DNA of 38,261 nt from Salinivirgaceae bacterium (GTDB lineage Bacteria; Bacteroidota; Bacteroidia; Bacteroidales; SZUA-534): contig JAQICC010000357.1 in the NCBI GenBank assembly GCA_027858735.1, positions 1 to 38,261 of the forward strand, written 5' to 3'. A program made the position numbers and the translations under genes. The notes under the pieces are model-generated. The model saw only the letters and a program-made list of their open reading frames with translations, had not been told where the DNA came from and made no database searches. This document shows, piece after piece, positions 10,497-19,189 of the stretch (position 1 is the stretch's first letter; every line of letters begins with the position of its first letter).

Positions 10497-11432
10497 ATGA
10501 AAGTTACAATTATTGGAGCAGGAAATGTTGGGGCTAGTTGTACTGAGTACATTGCCATAAAAAATTTCGCTGATGAGGTTGTTCTTCTTGACATAAAAGA
10601 AGGGTTTGCTGAAGGTAAAGCTATGGACTTAATGCAAACGTCATCTTTAAATGGTTTCGATTCAACAATCACAGGTACAACCGGCGATTATTCAAAAACA
10701 GCAGGAAGTGATATTGCTGTTATTACAAGTGGCATTCCTCGTAAGCCAGGCATGACACGTGAAGAACTAATTGGCATTAATGCTGGAATTGTTAAGGAAG
10801 TTTCTGAAAATTTGATCAAACACTCTCCTGATGTAGTTTTAATCATTGTAAGTAACCCAATGGATACCATGACCTATTTGGCTGCGAAAGCAACAGGTCT
10901 GCCAAAAAACAGAATTATTGGTTTAGGAGGTGCACTTGACAGCGCACGATTTAAATATCGTTTAGCTGAAGCTATGGATTGTCCAAGTTCAGAAATTGGA
11001 GCCATGGTAATTGGTGGGCATAGCGATACCGGAATGGTACCATTAATCGAAAAAGCAACACGCAACAGCGTTCCTGTTGCTGAGTTTTTATCAGCCGAAA
11101 AATTACAAGAAGTTGTTGAATCAACAAAAGTTGGGGGAGCTACACTAACAAAACTACTAGGCACTAGCGCTTGGTATGCTCCAGGAGCTGCTGTTTCTGA
11201 AATGGTTAAAGCCATTGCCTTAGATTCTAAAAAAATGTTCCCTTGTTCTGTATTGCTGGAAGGAGAATATGGCTTAAACGATATTTGCATTGGTGCCCCT
11301 GTAATTTTAGGTAAAAATGGCATTGTTAAAGTTCTAGAAATTGAGCTGTCTGACGCCGAAAAAGAAAAACTAACATCTTCGGCTGAAGCCGTAAGAAAAA
11401 CAAACGGTTTATTAGCTGAAATTTTAAAATAA
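10497..11432 (+). CDS. mdh: Malate dehydrogenase (LDH-like type)
   Basis: 311 aa; MKVTIIGAGNVGAS, GIPRKPGMTREELIGINAGIVKEV, VSNPMDTMTYLA, IGGHSDTGMVPL. Confidence 0.95.
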   Translation: MKVTIIGAGNVGASCTEYIAIKNFADEVVLLDIKEGFAEGKAMDLMQTSSLNGFDSTITGTTGDYSKTAGSDIAVITSGIPRKPGMTREELIGINAGIVKEVSENLIKHSPDVVLIIVSNPMDTMTYLAAKATGLPKNRIIGLGGALDSARFKYRLAEAMDCPSSEIGAMVIGGHSDTGMVPLIEKATRNSVPVAEFLSAEKLQEVVESTKVGGATLTKLLGTSAWYAPGAAVSEMVKAIALDSKKMFPCSVLLEGEYGLNDICIGAPVILGKNGIVKVLEIELSDAEKEKLTSSAEAVRKTNGLLAEILK

Positions 11433-11465
11433 CCTATCACTCACAAAAGGGAAATAAATATTAGA

Positions 11466-11530
11466 TTTTAGTTAACAGTAGCCAGTCCACAGTAGTTAAA
11501 TACTGAGGACTGGAGACTGAAGACTAAAAA
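11466..11530. repeat. Long imperfect hairpin after mdh
   Basis: CCAGTCC-a-CAGTA-gttaaa-TACTG-a-GGACTGG nested in TTTTAGT...ACTAAAA. No T-tract on +, so not a canonical terminator. Confidence 0.7.
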
Positions 11531-11594
11531 ATTAAAAGATACCATCTAAAATAGTTACGAAACTATTTCATTACCCTTTTCTATTCCTTTTTAA

Positions 11595-12020
11595 ATGACC
11601 CTTATCCTCCCAATTGAATTCATAAAACTAGAAGACAAAAGCTACCATTTAATGATTGAGGCCGAATTCCCAAATCACACTATGGGTGATCTTATTATTG
11701 ATACCGGAGCTTCAAAAAGTGTCTTTGATCAAGAATTTGTTAGTCCGTTCATAAAAAATCTGGAAGAAATTGACGATGAAAATTCATCCGGTATAAATGC
11801 CATGATTACGCAAGCGCAAGCAGGAATTATTCCACTAGTAAAATTCAAAACGCTTGAAATCAAAGATTTTCAAGCACTATTACTTGATTTATCACATGTA
11901 AATAATTTATACAAAAAATATACTTCAAAACAAGTAGCCGGTTTAATCGGTAGCGATTTTTTAGTTAATCATAAAGCTGTAATCGATTATGGTCAAAAGA
12001 AAATATCCTTAAAATACTAA
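11595..12020 (+). CDS. Retropepsin-like aspartyl protease family protein
   Basis: 141 aa; LIIDTGASKSVFD (DTGAS) and later GLIGSDFLVNHKAVIDY. Confidence 0.75.
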   Translation: MTLILPIEFIKLEDKSYHLMIEAEFPNHTMGDLIIDTGASKSVFDQEFVSPFIKNLEEIDDENSSGINAMITQAQAGIIPLVKFKTLEIKDFQALLLDLSHVNNLYKKYTSKQVAGLIGSDFLVNHKAVIDYGQKKISLKY

Positions 12021-12200
12021 AAATGTTCCATGACCAAGGTCAATCGGTATACTCCATAAATAGTATTTGCCAATACTAATAAAACTTTCGCAATTGCTAT
12101 TATAATTAATATACCGTTAAATTAACGCATTAATAGGTCACATTATATAACTTTTTCATAAATTCGCCACCTCAAAAATTGTTTTAAACAAAACTATATC

Positions 12201-13907
12201 ATGGCTAATAAACTAAAACGTAAATACATCAGTTCAAACCTTGAAATAAACTCATTTGAAGATATTAAATCTTATTTTGAAGACTTAAAAACCAGAACAT
12301 TAAGCACACGAAGTGAAGTTTGGAATTGGCTGGTTGATAGAAGTGAACTGGAAAGTATACTTAGTGAAGACCTAGCCTGGCGATACATTAAAATGAATTG
12401 CAATACCGCCGACAAATCACTCGCTAATAGTTTTAACAATTTCGTAGCTGAAATTGAGCCAAAAATTGCCATTGTATCGAACGAACTTGATCAAAAATTT
12501 TATACCGAAGAAGTTCTTTCAAAAGTTGACAGCACAAAACTTTTTACAGTTTTACGCGAGCTTAAAAAAGACATTGAACTTTTCAGAGAAGCGAATGTAC
12601 CCATTGAAGCAGAATTGCAACAAAAAGAGCAGGATTTTGGTGTTATTTCATCGAAAATGCTAATAGCGTACAATAACGAAGAAATTACGCTACAAAAGGC
12701 AGGCAACTTCTTAAAAGAAAATGACCGTAATGTACGTGAAGAGGTTTATAATTTAATAAATAAGCGTAGAATTGAGGATGCTGAAACACTCAATAATTTA
12801 TTGACCGAACTCATTAAACTTCGCCAAAAAATTGCTACAAATGCCGGTTTTAAAAACTTTAGAGATTATAAATTCAAAAGCATGGGACGCTTCGACTATG
12901 GAGTTGAAGACTGCAAAAGCTTTCATAAAGCCATTGCAGAAACGGTTAAACCTATTATTGACGAATTGCATAAAACGCGCAAATCAAATTTAAAGTTAGA
13001 CACATTAAGGCCTTGGGATTTAGATGTTGACACTGAAAACATGCCTCCCTTAAAGCCTTTTGAAAAAGTTGAAGATTTAATTAGAAAAACAACTTTTGTG
13101 TTTCGTGATTTAGAGCTTGAGTTTGGCATGTATCTTAATGAAATGAAAAACATGGGATACCTCGATTTAGATTCAAGAAAAAATAAGGCTCCCGGAGGAT
13201 TCAATTATCCTTTACATGAAAGCAATGTACCTTTTATTTTTATGAATTCTACTGGTAATTTACGCGATGTTGTAACGATGCTACATGAAGGTGGACATGC
13301 TGTACATGCCTATTTATGTTCTGATTTAGAACTGGTAAATTTTAAACAAACTCCTGCTGAAATAGCAGAACTGGCATCAATGAGCATGGAGTTAATAACC
13401 ATGGACTATTGGCATTACTATTTTGATGATGCTGATGAATTAAAAAGAGCTAAAAGACTACACCTTGAAGATGTACTAAGTGTTTTACCTTGGGTAGCTA
13501 CCATTGATAAGTTTCAGCATTTTTTATATGAAAATCCCAATCACACTTTTGAAGAACGAAAGGATGCTTGGCTAAGTATTTCTAAAGAATTTGGCAGCTC
13601 AATTATTGATTACTCAGGATATGAGAAATTTAAAGCGTTTCAGTGGCAAAAACAGCTGCATATTTACGAAGTACCGTTTTACTATATTGAATATGCCATA
13701 GCTCAGCTAGGAGCAATTGCAGTTTGGAAGAATTTTAAAGAAAACAAACAAGAAGCTATTATAAATTTCAAAAAAGCTTTAAAAATGGGCTACACTTCAC
13801 CCATACCTCATATATATAAACAAGCCGGTATTGAGTTTAATTTTAGCAAAGAATATATTGCCGAGCTTATGCTTTTTGTAAAAGCAGAACTTGTTAAACT
13901 GCAATAA
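12201..13907 (+). CDS. M3 family oligoendopeptidase
   Basis: 568 aa; HEGGHAVHAYL (HExGH zinc motif), PAEIAELASMSMELI, FYYIEYAIAQLGAIAVW. Confidence 0.92.
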   Translation: MANKLKRKYISSNLEINSFEDIKSYFEDLKTRTLSTRSEVWNWLVDRSELESILSEDLAWRYIKMNCNTADKSLANSFNNFVAEIEPKIAIVSNELDQKFYTEEVLSKVDSTKLFTVLRELKKDIELFREANVPIEAELQQKEQDFGVISSKMLIAYNNEEITLQKAGNFLKENDRNVREEVYNLINKRRIEDAETLNNLLTELIKLRQKIATNAGFKNFRDYKFKSMGRFDYGVEDCKSFHKAIAETVKPIIDELHKTRKSNLKLDTLRPWDLDVDTENMPPLKPFEKVEDLIRKTTFVFRDLELEFGMYLNEMKNMGYLDLDSRKNKAPGGFNYPLHESNVPFIFMNSTGNLRDVVTMLHEGGHAVHAYLCSDLELVNFKQTPAEIAELASMSMELITMDYWHYYFDDADELKRAKRLHLEDVLSVLPWVATIDKFQHFLYENPNHTFEERKDAWLSISKEFGSSIIDYSGYEKFKAFQWQKQLHIYEVPFYYIEYAIAQLGAIAVWKNFKENKQEAIINFKKALKMGYTSPIPHIYKQAGIEFNFSKEYIAELMLFVKAELVKLQ

Positions 13908-14087
13908 GAATCAGTTTCTAAAAATAAATTGAAATAATAAAAACAATTTCGATTTGGAATTGTATAGTTTAATAGACACCCAAATACAATAAAATAAAAA
14001 TTCTGCTTCAATAAGTAATTTTATTGACTAAAAATGACATTTATTTTTTAAAATACTTTAATTTTGTTCAACAAATAGGGCATTATC

Positions 14088-14750
14088 ATGGAAGAAATTA
14101 AGCAAGTCAAGCTCAAAGGGGTTAAAGACCTTGTAGAAGTAAGCGAAGATGGATCGGTAATTAAATACCTAAACAAGGTAGTTAATCAACATCTAATTAG
14201 AACTTCAAAAAATAGCAAAGGATATAAAGCTGTAAGTATTCAGGGTAAAAGTTTTTACGTACATCGCATTGTTGCCGAGGCGTTTGTATTTAATAAACGA
14301 CCCATTGCAAGCAAGTATGTTTTGCATATGAATAACGATATATCAAACAATCATTATTCAAACTTATCTTGGGGCACAAGCAAAGAATTATATGCAAAGA
14401 ACAGCAAATTACGCGAAGCCGATGGGGAGAAGTATCGTGGAAGTTCTTCTATTTCGTATGATGAAGCTGTTAAAATTGCAAAAAGGCTCGATAACGGTGA
14501 GTTTGCAAAAGACATTTGTTCTGAATATGGTGTATCGGAAATGTCAATTGCAAGAATTCGTAAGCGTTATTGTAAAGAAAAAAGTGCTTCGCCTCGATAT
14601 AATCGAGAAATAAAAACAACCGTTTTTAAGCTGGCAAAAAAATATACTGCTCCTGAAATAGCAAAAATGACAGGATTAACCTATCATACAGTATACCGTT
14701 GGTTGAAAAAAAATCAGCAAACAACTGAAAAGCCTGTTTTTTATTATTAA
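14088..14750 (+). CDS. HNH/NUMOD4-like protein with C-terminal helix-turn-helix segments
   Basis: 220 aa; VSEDGSVIKYLNK (NUMOD4-like), YVHRIVAEAFVFNKRP...VLHMNNDISNNHYSNLSWGTSKE (HNH_3-like), then DICSEYGVSEMSIARIRKRY and EIAKMTGLTYHTVYRWLKK (HTH-like). Confidence 0.7.
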   Translation: MEEIKQVKLKGVKDLVEVSEDGSVIKYLNKVVNQHLIRTSKNSKGYKAVSIQGKSFYVHRIVAEAFVFNKRPIASKYVLHMNNDISNNHYSNLSWGTSKELYAKNSKLREADGEKYRGSSSISYDEAVKIAKRLDNGEFAKDICSEYGVSEMSIARIRKRYCKEKSASPRYNREIKTTVFKLAKKYTAPEIAKMTGLTYHTVYRWLKKNQQTTEKPVFYY

Positions 14751-14781
14751 ACAAATTTCGATATAATATCGATTCAAATTA

Positions 14782-15564
14782 TTAATCCGTTGCTTTTTTT
14801 GCTTCTTGCCAAATTTTTTCCATAGCTTCTAAGGGCATGTCTTTTAGGTCAATACCCTGTTTAAGGGTTTTCTCTTCAAGATAATTAAACCTTTTAATGA
14901 ATTTTAGATTGGTGCGTTCTAAAGCGTTTTCCGGATTTATTCCATAAAGTCTGGCAGCATTTATTAAGCTAAAAAACAAATCGCCAAATTCAAGTTCTGC
15001 TTCTGGCGAACCCGGATCAGCTTTAAGTTCTACCTTAAGTTCATCCATTTCTTCTTCAACCTTGTCCCAAACCTGATCTCGCTCATCCCAGTCAAAACCT
15101 ACACCTCTTACTTTATCCTGAATTCTATGGGCCTTTATTAAGGCAGGCAATCCTTTAGGTACACCTTCTAACACCGATTTGTTACCACCTTTTTCCTTAA
15201 GTTTGAGCCGCTCCCAATTTTCTATTACTTCGCGCTCGTTTTCAACTTTAACATCGCCAAATATATGCGGATGACGGTAAATAAGTTTTTCGTTAAGATT
15301 GTCAATTACGTCAGATATGTCAAATGCCCCCTTTTCTTGTCCTATTTTAGCATAAAATACAATATGTAGTAACAAATCACCAAGTTCCTCTTTAATTTCC
15401 TGCAAATCGTTATCTACAATAGCATCAGCCAATTCATAGGTTTCTTCAATGGTAAGAGTTCGCAAACTTTCAAGAGTTTGTTCCTTATCCCACGGACACT
15501 TTGCACGAAGCTCATCCATTATATCAAGCAATCGGGCAAAATTATCTTTATGCTTTTCAATCAT
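14782..15564 (-). CDS. mazG: Nucleoside triphosphate pyrophosphohydrolase MazG
   Basis: 260 aa; RLLDIMDELRAKCPWDKEQTLESLRTLTIEETYELADAI, EELGDLLLHIVFYAKI, second half ELEFGDLFFSLINAARL. Confidence 0.95.
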   Translation of the reverse strand: MIEKHKDNFARLLDIMDELRAKCPWDKEQTLESLRTLTIEETYELADAIVDNDLQEIKEELGDLLLHIVFYAKIGQEKGAFDISDVIDNLNEKLIYRHPHIFGDVKVENEREVIENWERLKLKEKGGNKSVLEGVPKGLPALIKAHRIQDKVRGVGFDWDERDQVWDKVEEEMDELKVELKADPGSPEAELEFGDLFFSLINAARLYGINPENALERTNLKFIKRFNYLEEKTLKQGIDLKDMPLEAMEKIWQEAKKATD

Positions 15565-15670
15565 AATTTTAATTTAAAGACTCAAAGTTAATAATGATTA
15601 TGAACCCTATATGTTTATTCTATCTTGAACTATTCATAAATTTGGAAAATATGCATAAAGGTCAGGATAG

Positions 15671-15810
15671 TCCCGACTTAGATAGCCTGCCCCAGCCTGT
15701 TCCGAATTTATTTCGAAAAACTTGATTCGGGGAAGTTAAACTTTTGAAAAAAAGTTTTTACTAAATCTTAGTCGCTGTCGTAGACAGGGATTATTCGTGA
15801 ATAATCCGGT
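15671..15810. repeat. Palindrome-rich intergenic patch partly resembling the CCCCGA/TCGGGG section of the TIR element
   Basis: tagcctgccccagcctgttccgaatttatttcg resembles copy 1 (tagcctgccccgattatttcgggg); CTGTC-gta-GACAG; GGATTATTC-gt-GAATAATCC (15788-15807). Confidence 0.55.
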
Positions 15811-15939
15811 TTATAATATAAACATTTGTTGTTCTTAGTGTAAATTTTGTGTGTTTGCGACTTTGTGGCATTTTTTTTAGCCATCAAGGCAAATCTCTAT
15901 GATATCACAAAGATTTTAACCTCTGAGTCCACTCCGAAA

Positions 15940-16020
15940 AGTCACCCGATGAATACTTTTGCAAAATACCGAACCAATTCAGGTTTGTCATTCAGTCAAT
16001 TATGAATTCATCGGATGACT
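15940..16020. repeat. 81-bp inverted-repeat element
   Basis: AGTCACCCGATGAAT (15940-15954) vs ATTCATCGGATGACT (16006-16020): 14/15 complementary. Confidence 0.7.
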
Positions 16021-16029
16021 AATTAGCCT

Positions 16030-16158
16030 GTCCATAAAGTCGAGAGTTTGAGCTAAAAAGTTCAAATTCGAGGCGTGTGAAAAATTCAAACCGCAGTATA
16101 CTAGTGTATTCGAGGATTTGGATTTTGAGCGACAACGAAGAAGTTGGACTTTATAGAC
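16030..16158. repeat. ~129-bp inverted-repeat element
   Basis: GTCCATAAAGTC (16030-16041) vs GACTTTATAGAC (16147-16158): 11/12 complementary; internal ATACTAGTGTAT near-palindrome. Confidence 0.65.
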
Positions 16159-16171
16159 AAACTCTACTTAG

Positions 16172-16422
16172 GGTTTGCTGAAAAAGTCAGAAGTGATTTA
16201 GCTATAAATTAACTAGACGAAGATGTATTAATATACTTCGAGTTGAAGTTAATGAAGTAGATGAATTGCTTCTGGCTAACATATTAGGGTAAGTAAAATA
16301 GGTGAATTTAAAAATGAAGTGCAAGGAAAATGCTATAAATAATGCAAAAGCCTTGCATCTAATGATTGAAAATGCGGTTTAACTTATTGAAATATTGTAT
16401 TATATGTGTTTTTAAGCAAGCC
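16172..16422. mobile_element. MITE-like element (~251 bp) with TIRs and exact 8-bp flanking direct repeat
   Basis: GGTTTGCTGAAAAA ... TTTTTAAGCAAGCC flanked by CTACTTAG at 16164-16171 and 16423-16430. No ORF inside. If the TIR is read as GGG, the duplication shortens to TACTTA. Confidence 0.75.
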
Positions 16423-16448
16423 CTACTTAGTCTTAAGTGTTATATTGC

Positions 16449-16495
16449 AAAGGGGTTATTCATTTAATTATGGGTAACCTCTTTTAATTTTTGCA
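16449..16495 (+). terminator. Terminator-like hairpin upstream of the first GH gene, with no upstream + strand CDS
   Basis: AAAGGGGTTA ... TAACCTCTTT followed by TTAATTTTTG. Confidence 0.45.
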
Positions 16496-16588
16496 TATTA
16501 TTCTATACAATTTAAATTATATTTCATGCCAATGAGCTCTCAACAATGTAATTTTGACATATTATTTTAAATCTTTAAAAAATATTAT

Positions 16589-17941
16589 ATGCATAGGAAA
16601 TCAATACTTCGTTTATCATTTTTATTAAGTGTACTATTTGTTAGTTGCACTCAGGAAATTGATAAACCTACTGCCAAGGAAATAAGTCCATACTTATTCG
16701 GTCAAAACCTTTGGTTAACCGCTGGTGCAGAAGGTAGGTCAGGTTATATTGAACAGTCGCTTTGGCCTAAAGTGGAAGCTAGTGGCGCCAAAATAATTAG
16801 AATTGGGGGTAATGGCTACGAACATTCTTTACCCGGTTACGACACTTTGGATACATGGGTAAAATCAATAAAGGCTATTGGTGCAGAGCCTCTATTTCAG
16901 GTTTCAAGAGTTGAATCGGCAAAAAAAGCAGCAGAATTGGTAAAACATTTTAACAAGGATACCGATATGTATATCAAATATTGGTGTATAGGAAATGAAC
17001 CTTACCAACTTGGTAAGTGGACTATTGATTCTATATCGAGTTACATAAAGTCGCATTCAACGGCTATGAAATTGGTCGATCCGAAAATTAAAATTTTTGC
17101 ACCCGATGCAGCAGCATATTACAATGATTTATATGAGGCTCTTTTAATTAGTGATAGGCACAGTGTTGCTGGTCGTGATTCAAATGGAAATTGGTACATT
17201 GATGGAGTGACCTTTCATAACTACCCGAATGGTAAAAATTATTCAAGAACCGATGTAATTAACTATTCAGTAAGCAAAATGAGGGGCATGATTTTAAATT
17301 TATTGGAGGATGTTGAGGCTTCAAACAAAAAGTATCAGCGATTTGGTGATGATAAATTGTTATGGGGACTTACTGAATTTAATATAACCTATAGAAATCC
17401 TGATGATCATGGAATTGGTGGCATAGCTGTACCATCATTTATTAATGGGCAATTTTGGGCTGATGTATATGCTATGGCCATGGAGTACGATGCATTTTGT
17501 GTTACCCCTTGGTGCATTCAAGAAAGTGACAGAAAAAGTACTTATTTTGGTTATATAGGTGGTCCACCTGATTTTATACCACATTCAACATACTACCACA
17601 TGCAACTAATGGCTGAAAATTTTAGTGGTGAATTTGTAAAAATGACCACAAATAATCCATTCGTTAAAGCTTTTGCTAGTAAAAGTTCTGATGTTTCTAC
17701 AGTTATGTTAATGAATCAAAGCATGAACGAAATTGTTGAATTTGATTTAAGTAAAATAAACAAAGGAACTGATGGTTTAAATATTACGTCGGAGATCGTG
17801 TTAAAAACTTCACATAAAGGTGAGATAAAGCCAAACTCAACAATAATTTTGGTCTTTGATAATAGCGGTGCGCTTAACAAACAAATACTTTATGATATTA
17901 CTATGGCATCAGAAAATCAAGAACCTCAAATAATAAACTAA
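16589..17941 (+). CDS. Lipoprotein, clan-GH-A-like glycoside hydrolase (paralogue 1)
   Basis: 450 aa; lipobox LFVSC; FGQNLWLT, KIIRIGGNGYEH, IKAIGAEPLFQVSR, YWCIGNEPYQLG (candidate acid/base), LLWGLTEFNITY (candidate nucleophile), VTPWCIQES. Confidence 0.7.
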   Translation: MHRKSILRLSFLLSVLFVSCTQEIDKPTAKEISPYLFGQNLWLTAGAEGRSGYIEQSLWPKVEASGAKIIRIGGNGYEHSLPGYDTLDTWVKSIKAIGAEPLFQVSRVESAKKAAELVKHFNKDTDMYIKYWCIGNEPYQLGKWTIDSISSYIKSHSTAMKLVDPKIKIFAPDAAAYYNDLYEALLISDRHSVAGRDSNGNWYIDGVTFHNYPNGKNYSRTDVINYSVSKMRGMILNLLEDVEASNKKYQRFGDDKLLWGLTEFNITYRNPDDHGIGGIAVPSFINGQFWADVYAMAMEYDAFCVTPWCIQESDRKSTYFGYIGGPPDFIPHSTYYHMQLMAENFSGEFVKMTTNNPFVKAFASKSSDVSTVMLMNQSMNEIVEFDLSKINKGTDGLNITSEIVLKTSHKGEIKPNSTIILVFDNSGALNKQILYDITMASENQEPQIIN

Positions 17942-17970
17942 TTGATAAATAAATAATTAAAATAATTAAA

Positions 17971-18945
17971 ATGACTTACGTTCCAAACAAAGATAGATAC
18001 CAAAACATGGTTTATAATCGTGTAGGTAAAAGCGGATTGAAATTACCTGCAATATCAGCAGGATTATGGCAGCATTTTGGTGAAGATAATGTATATGCCA
18101 CCTGTCGTGATATCATATGTCGCTCATTCGATATGGGAATTACTCACTTCGATTTAGCCAATAATTATGGAAATCCTGCAGGATCGTCGGAAGAAATATT
18201 TGGGAAAATCCTGCGAACTCAGTTAAGCGGATACCGCGATGAAATTTTAATTACCACCAAGGCTGGGTACGATATGTGGGAAGGCCCTTATGGGGAGTGG
18301 GGTAGTAAAAAATACCTGGTAGCCAGTATGGATCAAAGCTTAAAGCGTTTAGGAGTTGATTATGTTGATATGTTTTATTCGCACCGTTTCGATCCTGAAA
18401 CACCATTGGAAGAAACCATGGCAACACTCGATTTATTTGTGCGCCAGGGTAAAGCGCTTTATGTGGGTATCTCAAATTACGATTTAGAGCAAACCAAAGA
18501 GGCCGTGTCAATTTTAAAACGATTGGGTACGCCGTGTTTAATTCATCAACCCAGTTATTCCATGTTTAATCGATGGATAGAAGATGGTTTACAAGATTAC
18601 CTTTCAGAAGAAGGTATTGGAAGTATTACTTTTCAGCCTATGCAGCGAGGTTTAATAACCAATACTTATTTAAATGGTATTCCAGCTGATAGAGCGGCTG
18701 AATTAGCTGAAATTGGAATAACAGAACCAAGAGTAGCTAAAGCACGCAAGCTAAACGAAATTGCGGAACAACGTGGTCAAACTTTGGCTCAAATGGCAAT
18801 TGCCTGGGTATTACGTGGCGGTAAAGTTTCGTCAGTATTAGTAGGGGCAAGCGAAATGAAACATATTGAAGATAATGTGGCAGCTTTAAATAATATTGAA
18901 TTTTCAAACGAGGAATTGAAACAGATAGACCTTATTTTAAAATAA
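17971..18945 (+). CDS. Aldo/keto reductase, YghZ/L-glyceraldehyde-3-phosphate reductase-like
   Basis: 324 aa; MVYNRVGKSGLKLPAISAGLWQHFG, FDLANNYGNPAGSSEE, TTKAGYDMWEGPYGEWGSKKYL, YVDMFYSHRFDPETPLEET. Confidence 0.9.
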   Translation: MTYVPNKDRYQNMVYNRVGKSGLKLPAISAGLWQHFGEDNVYATCRDIICRSFDMGITHFDLANNYGNPAGSSEEIFGKILRTQLSGYRDEILITTKAGYDMWEGPYGEWGSKKYLVASMDQSLKRLGVDYVDMFYSHRFDPETPLEETMATLDLFVRQGKALYVGISNYDLEQTKEAVSILKRLGTPCLIHQPSYSMFNRWIEDGLQDYLSEEGIGSITFQPMQRGLITNTYLNGIPADRAAELAEIGITEPRVAKARKLNEIAEQRGQTLAQMAIAWVLRGGKVSSVLVGASEMKHIEDNVAALNNIEFSNEELKQIDLILK

Positions 18946-18962
18946 CTCACCTCTGCTTACAA

Positions 18963-19015
18963 TGTCAGTTTTAGCTGGCAATTTTATAATGGCTGCCTTT
19001 TGTAAGGCGGCCATT
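18963..19015 (+). terminator. Tandem hairpins after the aldo/keto reductase gene
   Basis: TGTCAG-ttttag-CTGGCA, then AATGGCTGCCTT-ttgt-AAGGCGGCCATT; T-rich ~13 nt downstream. Confidence 0.65.
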
Positions 19016-19064
19016 GTTATTGGAATTGATTTTTTTTAAAAATTCTTATAGACCGAACGTATTT

Positions 19065-19127
19065 TTTTCTACACCAAATAAACTATAGTACATGATATAT
19101 AAACTATAGTTTATTTGGTGTAGAAAA
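19065..19127. promoter_or_regulatory. Perfect 25-bp inverted repeat, 13-nt spacer, upstream of the hybrid regulator
   Basis: TTTTCTACACCAAATAAACTATAGT (19065-19089) acatgatatataa ACTATAGTTTATTTGGTGTAGAAAA (19103-19127). No T-tract at either exit. Confidence 0.85.
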
Positions 19128-19189
19128 GTGATGCCTATATTGAAAATATTATTTGAAATGTTTTAATTCTAAAAGAAAGGGGTTTTAGA

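Noticed and set aside
10874-11440. 188-aa minus-strand ORF antisense to mdh
   Set aside because: Lies entirely over the well-supported mdh coding frame; composition looks like a shadow ORF and no recognisable domain.
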